From Vermamoeba vermiformis (lineage: Eukaryota; Tubulinea; Echinamoebida), in assembly GCA_045837725.1 (NCBI GenBank), contig JBEWZL010000267.1:62001-126000 (forward strand): DNA of 64,000 bases, in the 5' to 3' direction. A program made the position numbers and the translations under genes. Of the stretch, positions 20,008 through 31,800 are shown piece by piece (positions within the stretch are counted from its first letter, which is position 1; every line of letters begins with the position of its first letter). The notes below the pieces were generated by a model that worked only from the letters and a program-made list of their open reading frames with translations, was not told where the DNA came from and did not search any database.

Positions 20008-23000
20008 TTAAGATGATTGGTTGCTGTTGGAAGTAGACGATGACGAAGATCCGGATCCACTCGTTTGACTCGAGCTTGATTCTTGTTGACCTCGCGGGGT
20101 ATTATTAGCACTACTCAAGTCTATTCTAGGCGAAGTCACCGGCGTAATTAACGAAGTTTGACTAACAATGTTTTGGATGTTCGAACTATTCGCACGTAAC
20201 AGCGACGCTTGGCTCTGGTACGAAGAAGACGCAACAATTTCGCTGCTTGAACTCTCGCTGCTGGAAGAATCATCGTCTTCGGGGTAAACTTCTTCGGGCT
20301 CTTTCGGGGCAAGAGATCGCGCTGTTAGGGCAGTGACCGGCGCATCCGCAGTGGCAGTAGATCTAGTAGTAATTACGCCTGAAGGTACTCGCGTAACCTT
20401 CATTTCTTCTTCGGTAGTTTCGTTCTTGCTGGTCATGTCGCCCTACAAATAAATTATTAGATCTCGATAATTTTTGTTTCCGGAAAAGTTAGGTAGCGAC
20501 TTACTGAGTTAGGATAGACTTCCTTCGAGGCACTAGTACTAGTTCTATTGACTGATCGGCCAGTAGCGGATCCCGTAGTCGATCGAGAAAGTTTTTGCTT
20601 CGCATCGATCGTTCTAAGAATAGATACTACGGTAGCAATAGGGACCACTTCTACGGCAATCAATACCGCCATAGCAACAGTATTGTTACGGTATCCGGAG
20701 AATAGCAGACCTAGTAAGAAACCGCATTGTAACAACAATCCAATGGCGCAGATCGTCGCAGTCCAAAAGATCTAAAGAACCATTAATACGCATATCTTAT
20801 TAATAATTGTATATATAACGTACTCTCTTCTTAGTTCCGTGCCTGTCTGACGATCGAGCGGATTTCATGTCGGACTGGACCATGTTATGATACACTCTGA
20901 AGCCGTTGATTAAATAGCCTGCGCCGAGTGCAAACGACAAGATTGAGACGATTAAACGATAGACCATGGCAATAGATTGTCTAAATAAGGAAAAATTGGT
21001 CAATGAAAATTCGTTACGAGAAAAGTGATGTTCGATTTCTTACCTCGTTGAAAGATCGCGAGTAATCAATCTGCCGCCGCAGATCGCGTTATCTCCACTA
21101 GGCAATTTCTCGTATAATATAACAAGCACGATAAACACGCCGTACAAAACTCCGTTGAGAATTCCAACGACGCGAATAATTCTCTTGTTCATTACACTAC
21201 GAGAGATGCTAGGCTTGCGAATCAAACGCATAGTGAATACCCTAAGGATAAATTATTACTATAGTGCCTATAATTACGAAGTACATTTAATTCATACCAT
21301 AATACGACGAAGAAGCTTAGCGCGGAGAAATATAAGAACGAAGGCAATTCAACAAGAATATAAACTCCGTGTGCATTTTGCGTAGCAAAAACTCCTCCGA
21401 CTGATAGCAAATAGAACAGCAATCGAACTAAGAACATCATTAGTACTACGAAGACTAATATGAAAATAATGTTATGTACCTAAACAAAGAGCGCCTAAGA
21501 GCAAAATAACGGCAAAGTTCAGCTGTCGTTGCAATCTGAAGTGGAGAATGATGGCTGCCTTGACGAGACAATAGACGAAGCAAAATGCATAGCAAACGAT
21601 TGAAATGATCAATAGGGCCAATTCAGAGTCGGTAAGCGGCTAAGCAACATACGTTAGCGAAATTTCGATTGAAATTTCGGGGTAAATTTTTCGGTTTCTT
21701 ACCACTGAAGGTCTGTCAGTGCTCCAATTTTCTATGCGAACAACAGGGAAGTAGGCAATGTTGTTAGCAGCCTTAACGGTCACTGTGCCGCAATAGACCG
21801 TGTCGTTAACACTCACTTGAACGTTTAGTGGCTTGACGTCATTGGTCGTAACATCGCTGAGATAGTTTAGAATATGCATCGCTTAATTATACTTAAGTAT
21901 TGACTTACACTGTAGCAAAGTCGAGAACAGGATATTTGCTAAGTGCGAATGAGTCAGGGCCAGTAGCAATCGTGACGCAAATTTCAACGTTGCGAAGGGT
22001 TGCATCCGTGAACTAGCAAAGACATTAGGCCACTATTATTATAGAGATGTATTAACATACTCTGAAGCTAACTCCATCACCGATAAGTCGACCAACAATA
22101 GAGTCCAAATCGTTGGTGAACGCGTAAGCGTTATCTTGACTGAAATCTACCAAGAAACTTGACAACGCGTCCTACACGATGTTATTGCTAAATAAGGAAA
22201 GAAGGAGAGCAAGTACTTACGGGAGTGCTGTATCGGAACTCTCCGATGGCGACAGCGCCAATGCCGACAGTAATGCACGTGCTCGGTGCATCGAGCGTGT
22301 CAGCGGTGTAAAACGCATTCACGTTGTTAGCTCCGAGAGTGCCGTTGACACCTTGACAGACGACATTGACACCGTCAGTTGACGTCGGATCGTACGACGC
22401 GAAACATTGTTCTGACGCTTGTCCCGACGGATTGCAACTGCACGAGATGACGTTCAAGAGGTCCAGTTGCTGGCCGTAGAAACATTTTGATTGGGTCTTC
22501 AATTCAAATGCGTACTTGGACTCGATGGCCGTGCTAATTTGATCGTAGAGCGAGACAAAGTCGAGTGTTTTGTTCATTGAATAAGGTTGATAAAGACCGC
22601 GAGGGACCCATTCGAGATTCTTCGAGATACCTCCTTCCCAAGTACCCTACAACACTTAGCATATAATCTTATGACGATATATTATAAGGGTGGCTTACAG
22701 GTCTCCAGTTGAGTACGGGGACGTATTTGCCGCCAGTAGCAAGGCAATCAGCTTCGCCTTTGAACGTCAACATCCAGCCGTTGATGAATGCTTCGTCGAC
22801 AAATGTTTCGATGCAGCCGTAACCGTGAGCAGCGCATTCAGCTTCAGTTCTCGGGGCTAAGAAGACCATTAGGAAATTTCCATGAAGTATAAGCCACTTA
22901 CGTTTCATCCAAGTGCCGTTGAAAGAATTGCACGATGCTTCAGTTAGAATCGATTGATCGACGCATCCGAGCTACAAACACGTTAGTTATCATAATGATA

Positions 23001-26000
23001 ATTGCCTATTATGGTAAGTATTTTATTTCTTACGTTAGTCGGGACCGTCGGATTTTGGTTGAGTTTGTTCATTCCACAAGCAGGAATTTGGAACGGAGGC
23101 AGGACGAACACGCAAGCGCCGTTACTTATTACCATAATTAGTATAATAATATGTTTATGAATAAGACTTACGCTCCCAAGTACTCGTCGCCAATGCATTC
23201 GCCAGAGCTGGTGCATTCAGGCTCGCTGGCGCAGGCTCTTGGAGTACCGTTAGCGTTCCAACAAGTCGCGTTACATCGCATAGTTGTCGCGCAATTGGCA
23301 TCGACTGTCACGGTCTTATCGTGCAACAGACAACCAGCAGCAGTAGTGCACGTGGTGCTGTCAGTAATAGACGTGACTTCAATGTAATCGAGACCGTTCT
23401 CTGTAGCGCCGCAGAGCGACGTTGATAAAGTACCGTTCTCAGTGCACTCAGCGAGGCAGTCAATTGAAGCTACTGAGCACGCGCGCCAGTTGCACGCACG
23501 AACGCCATTACAGCTTGTGCTCGACGATTGAATCTCGGTCTGAAAAATAATCCTAAATTAGTTTTGACTTAATATGGCAAGTGAGACGTACCCAAACTTT
23601 GAAACAGTTCGAGTCAATGTATTTGTCGCATTCAACTGGGACTGTGCAGCGTTTGTCGAGGCACTCGAATGTTTCACAGAACGGGCAATTCACTGAAGCA
23701 AAGCCAGGTTGAAGAGACCAACGGCTTCGATAGTCCAATGCCAAGTCGTGTTGACCAGTGCAATCTGTTGTCGTAAACGCTGCCTTCCATTGCTGCAAAT
23801 TTGCATCGGCACCGACATCAGCGACGGGTTGGATGTTCTTTGCAGATTCGATGGTGGTAACGATGAACGGATCAGCTTCGTTCAAGAAGCAGTTGAAGAA
23901 TACGTCGAATTGGGTCTGCAAATCAATCAAACATCTGTTCTTGATTCGATCGCACTTGCGTCCACCGCAATCTTCATCACGCCAGCATTCAATGCCCTGA
24001 TCGGGATACACGCCAAAAGCAACATCTTTGCAGCGACCGTACGTCGTCAACAAGTTAACGCGATACGGCAGCTCACGTGGCGTATTAGAACTGCAGCCAA
24101 TAATGTTGTCACCAGCGACTGAACTCTTCGAGAAGTAGTTTTCAATGAAGATGGAGAGACATTGAGGCGCGTAACATTTCTCAGCTGCTGGTGTCGTTGC
24201 AATGAACGAGCCGACTTCGTACTCCTCGTCGCGTGTGAAGCAAGATGGACCGGTCCAAGATACGTTCAAGTTGCAGCACGGATCCGCTGTAAACTCGGAA
24301 GTGTTCTAGACTTAGATTAATACGATACTTATGGAATATAATACTTATGTACGTACCGCCGGTGCCAAGCAGAAGGAGGTATGAATAGTAGTATTTGCAA
24401 TCGTGGCGTCGTATAATTCTGTCACAAACTCACGACATCCGTACAAGTTGTCGTACATGGAAGTCACGTCAAGCTGCAAAACGTTAACAAATAAATATGA
24501 AATTTCCTTATTTGTACCTGATATCGAATGTCTGAAAGTCTTTGGCCGTGTTGGATCGTTTGTTGTTCCTCGAGCAAAACTTTCATGCCGCCGATGGTCG
24601 ATTCAAGCTTATTAGCGTCGCATTGAAGGTTCTTATCTTCAAATGTGATATTCATTTGCAAAGGCTACAAATAGAGTTATTAATAAGGGCGGCAATGCTT
24701 GAAAAGATTTTATGCGGATTCGCTTTTTTTGTTCTTACGATATGATTCTTATCCACTAATCGGCCAAGGAAATGCATGGTGACAGTTTCAATCTCGTGTT
24801 CGTTCGTAATTGTAATAGTCTTAAGGTCCAGAGTGTAATTCAGCATCACAACAGTCGCGAATTTGTTCGATCTCGCCGGAGCAGGTACATCCAGCAACCT
24901 AAGCGTTATTAGAATAAGCATGAATAATATAGATATGAGTCATACATCATTTGATTGAAGTCGGCAACACCAGCAGTGAATGAAGGACGAGGGAATAGCG
25001 GCACAACATCGTCAGTGGGCGAGACAGTCCAGTAGATCCTGCAATCGTTGTCGGTCGTGTAAAGACGATAAAAGCATCCAAATGATGATGTGCGCAGAGG
25101 AGTCGTGAGCATAGTAGTACCGTAGCTTTCAAATACGTATTGGAAAGGATCGTAACGAGTTAATGGCTCGTAGAAGATCCAACCCGGATTCGTTGAGACG
25201 GACAAATACGAAGTATTGAACGTCGTTTGCGATACTGCAACGTAGAGCTTTGTTATACCAAGGTTCTATATAATAAAATTAGAACAAGTTCGATGTTGAA
25301 AGAGGCGAATCCGCTACGCGTACCTGAGGACAAAGAATAAACGCGTCACGTTGTAATCCACCGCTAAGATCGATGCCACGATAAGATACAGATGCTACAT
25401 CGTCGTTTTGAGAAGGTTTAGAGTCCGTATACGAGAAGTACCTATTCAGAGTCAGATCGAACTTTTATGCGTTTGTGATTCGGGTACGTTCCCGTCTAAA
25501 TTTCGCCAAGACGGTTTTTGTAAATAGGAGAAGAAGATCTTATACTAAATAGGTATGAGAACCAGGTACTTACACCAATGTTCCGCGACTAGAAAAGAAG
25601 CTGATCGGAGTGCACTCCTGCGGCAAATCCATTTCGAAGTAGCGAACGCCGTTCGTATCATTATATGACCGTTCAAAATAAATGAACTCGTCGTCCGTCA
25701 AGCAAGTATGAAGAGGGCTAGTCGGGGTGCAAGGTAATGGCGATTGAACGGGAGCTGGAATATCTGGATGCACCAAAATTCAGTCGGATTTCGTTTGCAC
25801 GAATTTTTCAAGCATTATCGCATTGAAAATTTAATGTAATTGTATGTTATATTAACGTACCATGCACTGAGACTGTTAGAGTTATATTAGCGCCTACTCC
25901 TTGGGCGAAATACTCGCTCGGAAAAGAATAAACCAAAATAGCGATAGTTCCGAATTCGTAGTCGAAATCAGCAGGGCATAATATGGCAGTTTCAGGGCCA

Positions 26001-27077
26001 TATCGATCCGAAATCGCACGCGTATTATCAAATCCTTAATATTAAATATTAAAATCACATTTTGACGATATAAGCGCAATCAATGAGCAAAACATTAAAA
26101 TGGGACACAAATTCAATTATATTATATTGTACCTTCACTATTGTACGTTGAAGCTTTCGCGACGTATAAATCTGGATCTCCGAATTGAGTTTCAAGACGG
26201 ATGTAGGCGAATTTGCATGAGGAGTCGTTTCCTAAGCAAAATAGTGAGTATCTAATAGGGAAATAATAATAATTTTGGTGTCAAGCTATTTACCTAAGAA
26301 TACTTTGAATTCGTGGACCTCATCTGGACCTACGTAAACGTTGTACGGTTGATCCAATTGCAAAGTCTGATAACGCAAGAGTATTCATTAATTACTCCGT
26401 TGTATTGAATATATATATCAACTTACTGATGTAATATTACAAATCGGTCCTACTGGACACGCGCAAGGACCGGTAGCGCGAGATCCCGAACAAACAGCGG
26501 GATCTGTATAATCGCAAGGTGCGCAGCTATTGGCAGGAACGCACGTTCTATTTGTACATTGGCCTATTTAACGAATATATTATGCATAAATAAAGAAATG
26601 GTCCTATATGTGATTTCAAAACGAAAGATTGTGAGTCTAAAAAAACAGCTTACCATAGGTTTTAGTTACAGAGATATCTTCGTCAAATTCTACTTCGAAT
26701 ACGCCCTATTATTAATATTACGTATTAGTTTTTATTACGCGTTCAAATGTCAAAGCAAAAATCTTGGATGAAGTAAATGGGACGTAATAGCGGTCTAATT
26801 GCGAGATTTTTTGTCCCGTTGTTGCAATATTTAATGCTATTATACGTCATTTAGTTAATACGTACGACTGATACTGGCGCGCCAAGCAAGTTTCCAGATT
26901 TGACCTGCGGATCATCGTTAATGAGTTTTTGTAACGGATCTAGCTGTATTTTTTTTCTCGTGATTACGAACTACTTACTTGACGAGTAGCTGAAGTGACC
27001 GATATACTTTGCACATTTGATAATATCGCAAGCGATACGAATAATAAACACAGCGGAAAGTGTTGCATCTTGAACAT
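20008..27077 (-). CDS. giant Cys-rich ectodomain protein with THH1/TOM1-like 7TM end
   Basis: Roughly 1,800 aa in more than 25 exons. Start at 27077 or 27068, followed by a signal peptide (MQHFPLCLLFVSLAILS). The ectodomain begins with a Cys cluster near 26430-26570 and then a segment like the bacterial pre-peptidase C-terminal (PPC) domain (FGDPDLYVAKAS near 26140-26230, then a beta-rich stretch to 25865). A long Cys-rich, N-glycosylation-rich region follows (about 22200-25780), with EGF-like short repeats such as CWRDEDCGGRKCD. From about 21640 to 20600 come 7-8 hydrophobic helices; one, LPSFLYFSALSFFVVLWYEL, resembles the core of the THH1/TOM1/TOM3 GPCR-like family. The last exon (20008-20436) is a Ser/Glu-rich cytoplasmic tail. 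Likely a surface receptor or adhesion protein; the ligand is unknown. Exon joins in the ectodomain were checked only in part. Confidence 0.7.
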
Positions 27078-27504
27078 AAGCCTCGCGAATACAATTAAAT
27101 CATTTAAATTAATAATTGGGAATTGTGAAAATGCCCGCGAGGTACGTTTCACGCTTTAGTTAATTAAGAACAACTGATTCGATAGGACAAAAAAGTGGTC
27201 TCTTGTGTCCGGTGAACATTGACGGATGTGACACCTTTTCCTTCGGAATCTCGATTCTACGAGCGAACGCGTAGTCCCGTGCAGCATATAATAATTTTTG
27301 CGCGTCATATTATCAAGCTATTGTGTTAGAATCAATCAATTTAGAATCAAATCAAAAACGAAATTTGAATTTTGAATTTAGTTTAGCCGGGCCAATAATA
27401 GAAAAAGTTTGTAGCGTTTCCATATAAGTAATTAACCCCAAAATACTAATATCTAGGATTCTATCTCGTTAACAATGAATACAATAATTACACAACCCGT
27501 TAAA
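27078..27504. other. intergenic
   Basis: Promoter side of the giant ectodomain gene and 3' flank of the small gene upstream. It is AT-rich; no other structure was seen. Confidence 0.4.
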
Positions 27505-28424
27505 ATTTCGGATCTCGGTTATTGACTAACGTTGCAAATTCAATGGGGTATTCAAACAATCAACCGTTTGTATTTCTAACTTTTAAAGTATAATTATCAT
27601 TACACGTACCGGAATAATTCACCGAGCAGGTCAGTAACCGTTTTAATCGCATCCGCGCTGACTGTACGGGTTGTTCATTTAATGATTCCAACCTCAATGT
27701 ATCTTCAAGTTAACGTACTGTTAGAGTAGTAGTATTAATACATTATCTGCCATGCATAGTCTTACGTTTCAAAGTCTCATCCAGCGTCGCATTTGTCACG
27801 GAAGGCAAGCGTATACTAAATTTTAAATTTAGGAACTTTTGATATCGAGCCGATCAGACGCGCTTTGAAGAGCAATACTATTGTATTGTTGTATTCCAAA
27901 TACGATACTGCTGCGTGGAAGTTCCAAACCGGATCTATCGATTGAATTGCCTTCGATCAGCAAGATCTGGTTCGCAGAGTGTCAAAATAGTATTATACGA
28001 GTACGAACATACCCAAGAGTATTAATAGATATTCTGAAATGTGCTTAGCAAGGCCATTGATAGTGGGACAGCGAATGGGTCCAGATGTGTCCCGTTATGG
28101 TACATTTCAGTTTGTTTACAGTCACCTTCGCAGAGCTCTAAAAATAGAAATCAATATGTTGTTTCATAAATTTAAAATTTACCTGTAGTATTTAGCGTCC
28201 ATAGTATCGAGTTGCATTGTTGTACGTGGATGGAGCACGTGCACTGCGGCGACTCTCCTTTTGCTGTCTACAAATGGATGGAGTAGGCATCCCTGTGTTG
28301 CTACATAAAAGAATAACACCTCGTTTCGTTATAATCAGGTCTAATAATAAGATAGCCGTTGAGGTACGCAGCTGTATCTGAGCAGGCACGTGAAAAGAAG
28401 ATTTATGCTTGTAATAACGTTCAT
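27505..28424 (-). CDS. probable secreted protein in short exons, model tentative
   Basis: Not recognised. Exon 28368-28424 begins ATG and encodes a hydrophobic leader (MNVITSINLLFTCLLRYSC). It joins in frame to 28183-28267 (Cys-rich, TAKGESPQCTCSIHVQQC) and to 28137 downwards (ELCEGDCKQTEMYHNGTHL), whose frame stops at 28022-28024. Further downstream are three more convincing coding patches with splice-like ends: 27850-27965 (ILLIEGNSIDRSGLEL), about 27785-27826 (LPSVTNATLDETLK), and 27612-27716 (DTLRLESLNEQPVQSAR), ending with a TAA near 27505. Whether all belong to one gene is unclear, because no clean donor links the 28022 exon to the next. The Cys pattern and leader suggest an extracellular protein. 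Confidence 0.4.
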
Positions 28425-28859
28425 CAAATGCTAGCGTAAATTTATAAATTAATCTATATCGCAAATTCGAATTATCAAACAGGTTGTTTTTTTCAAAACC
28501 CAATCCAGAAAAAATTAAAAAAGAGGCCTGCTAAAATAAATTGCTGTGGCTTTCAAAGAAAATTCGATAAAGTTAGTACTATATTAAGGACGAATATGTT
28601 AGCTTACGATTAATAAATATCCAAAATTGGTCGGAGATGTGGGCTCCGCCTGTAGGTGCGGAGTTAAACTTATGCAAACTTGTTCAGGTTCTAAAAAGAT
28701 GATCATAATTTGTAATAATTTGTCTTATTACTTGTTGTTGAATATAGAAACTGGTTGAAGAATTGACTTTTGAACGTCAGGATCCGTTTTTTAGGTTTGT
28801 TTGGTTTATTATTTACATTCGTGGCTTAACAATGTACAAATTAATACTATATTATATTA
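28425..28859. other. intergenic
   Basis: Between the secreted-protein exons and the RasGEF stop. A minus frame continues from 28424 to about 28530 after a plausible acceptor, so a 5' exon may lie here; otherwise nothing was recognised. Confidence 0.35.
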
Positions 28860-31800
28860 TTACTGCAAATCAGCTCTGTTGCAGTCTTGTGGTTCGCGCA
28901 ACTGCGAGACTTCGAACAACTCTACTTCGTTCAATTGTGGCAACGATAAGAACTGTTCTTGCATCGTATCGTTTGTTTCGACGTCATATGGCACCTTTTG
29001 GAAGTATTCAATCTTCGAAATCACCTGGTACAACATGCGACACTTGCGCCAGTTGATCAGACCTTCAGTGAAATCTAAATTGCCTTCTTCAATGAACGTA
29101 AGCTCCATAAGATGTGCTCCCCTAATAAAACGAACATATAAGTATATATTCAACTGTAGTTTTAGCAGAAAATGAATTTTCAAAAAAATTTGGATCTCGG
29201 ATCCATCCAGATCGGCACTACTTGCTAACGCAAGTAATAACCGTATTCAATGGATAGCTTACATATAAGGTATGCACGGCGGGACGATTTGACCGACGCA
29301 TTGTTGATAGTTTCTAAAGCCTCCTTCCATAGACATCGTGCTCTCAAGATCCTTCTGCACCTCGCGATACGATTTGGTCATTTTCTTCGTGTGAGTCATT
29401 CGCGCGACAGCGGAATTATTCAATCCCGATAATACTGCCATCAACGTATGATAATTCTTGAGATCCTTCAAGTGCTACAGGAAGAAATAAAGTTAAATTT
29501 AAAAAAAATAAAATTGATAAAATTTTTCGTTACAAACCTTTGCGAGCTTAACGAATTTCTTGTAAAGCTTCCGTCGCGTTTTTAATTTGACTTCGAGGAC
29601 TAACGCGCTGGCAATGACACTTGAAACTGTATTGAAGTGCTTAACGGTCGCTACAATATTTGGAGCCAATAAGTGCTGCAAAGGATTATTCCACACTTGA
29701 CCGAGCAATTCGTGCGACTAATAAAATATCAGTACTATTTCCAAAAAAGGAAATTATCTTCATTACTAACCTTTATGCGCAAAAAGTGTTTGCTGATCAT
29801 GAGCGTTAATTGCTGAGCTAAGGCCAGTTCGTCCCAAGTCAACAAAATATTAACGGTCGATGACTGCGAATCGAGTTCTGATCGCGGGGAGAATGGAATT
29901 CGCGCGGCCAACGAATCAGATCTGGAACTTTCAAGACCGTATTCCATCTCTTTTTCCTACAATAACCGAACGTTAATATAATTTTGATTATGAACGAAAG
30001 TGTTATTTTCGAAACGGCCAAGTTTCCGCATTAAATGTTAGCAAAAAAAATAAATCACGGTGACCACAAACAATAGTATTTTTTCCTAATTTGGTAATGT
30101 CACGTGGTACTTACTCTTTGTGCGATTGCTTTCAACAAAATGTCAACGGTGTCTTTGTACTTCGTATCAGTCTGTTGTGCGTCGAAAATAAATCGTTTCA
30201 ATCGCTCGAGGAAGCGTGGATTGTCCAAGTGATCGAAATTCCGCTGGACCCAGTAGTTAATGAACACCAACACGCGCAACTTGATCGATGCGATCACGTG
30301 ATCATCAGCGACACTTCGCGGAACGTGCCACCGTTCTATCAACTTGTTCAACAATTGATCCGGCGTTGCAAAACTTCGGTACGTTAACAAGAACGTGTCG
30401 CAGTCGGTTTTGTCTAAAAAAGGAAAAATTAACAATAAAATTCATATAAAATTATTAGATAACGTACTGTAATCTTTTTCAGAAGTCAAAATTTCAACGA
30501 GATAATCCAACGACGCTGCTTCTAATGTTCCGCTTGAAATGTCAATCATCGACTGTGACATGCCTCGAGCACGTGACTCCAAGAATTCTAAATTAGGAAA
30601 GTCAGAATCGGTGGTCCAAAAATTCGATATTTACAATTTTACCTTTTTTGGAATTCTCGACGAGTTCGAAGTATCCAGTGTCGGAATAAATAATTCCTTG
30701 GCCGCGCAAAGTGCTGCTGATATTGAGAATTTTTCCTTTAGCCATATCCTTCTCGTAATACAGTAACACCCATTGGTCACTGTCGCTAGTAATTCCGCTG
30801 TCATCAGGATCGTATCGGAGCGATGCTTGAGTACAAATTTGGTAAATGACTGCGCGGAGTGGATGCGTGAAATAAATGTCCATGTAACGACTCAAACCGC
30901 TCGGCAACTTGATCTTTGTTCGACGAGGTCTGATCGTCAATCGCAACAATTTCTAAAAAAGGAAATGTTAGAACTTAGTGAATTATTGCAAAAATTTTCG
31001 TACCTTCAGCGCTGCACTTGGTTCAGTGAAATAAATTCCGATTTTGACCGAGTCTTTCAAGAAAAAGCCATCAGATCCACCAGCAGTTTCCAAAATTAGA
31101 CCGTAATCTTCATTATGCCATATTTGCAGCTGATCTTCGTTGAGAATCTTCTGCGCAATTTGTTCTTTGATTTTAACGACGGTCGTTTCAACGTCAATCG
31201 TCATCATTTCATACGTGTCAATAAATGATTTGACTTTGAGTTGAATAGGTTTTTGTCGCAGTTCAATTATGAAATCTCGTTTGTCGAGATGATAATCCGT
31301 TAATAACCTCGTCGTATCAAGCCAAAACTCCGCGACTGGCTTAACGCGGATAATTTCTTCGTCGTCGCTGCCGTAGCTTCCCGTGAGGCTCAACGAGACT
31401 GACGGAGAAATTCGTTCCATGCTGCGCGACTTGTCTCTCCTTTTTGAGTAGTCTTTTTTCACGATGCAGTACAGCGCGTAGTCTGATTCGTGATAGGTCG
31501 ATATGTGTTGTTCGTCCATCATCGCTAATTTGTTCAAAACTGCCTTGAGGAGATCATCTGCAAATAATTCAATAAGTCACGTGTTGAAAAATTTATCGTA
31601 AATTTCATTTTCAAATCGCAAAGATTCACGCTAAAATAATATTTCCTAATAAGGAAGGTATAGTACGTACTGACAGTGAGTGCGCCTTCGTTCAATTTCT
31701 TTTGCAAAGAACTGCTTCGAGAGCGTTCTAACGGTGAGGAAGTTGAAGGACTGTGATTGGTATTGTTGCCAGTGTTGCTATTTTCTTCAGACGAAATGTT

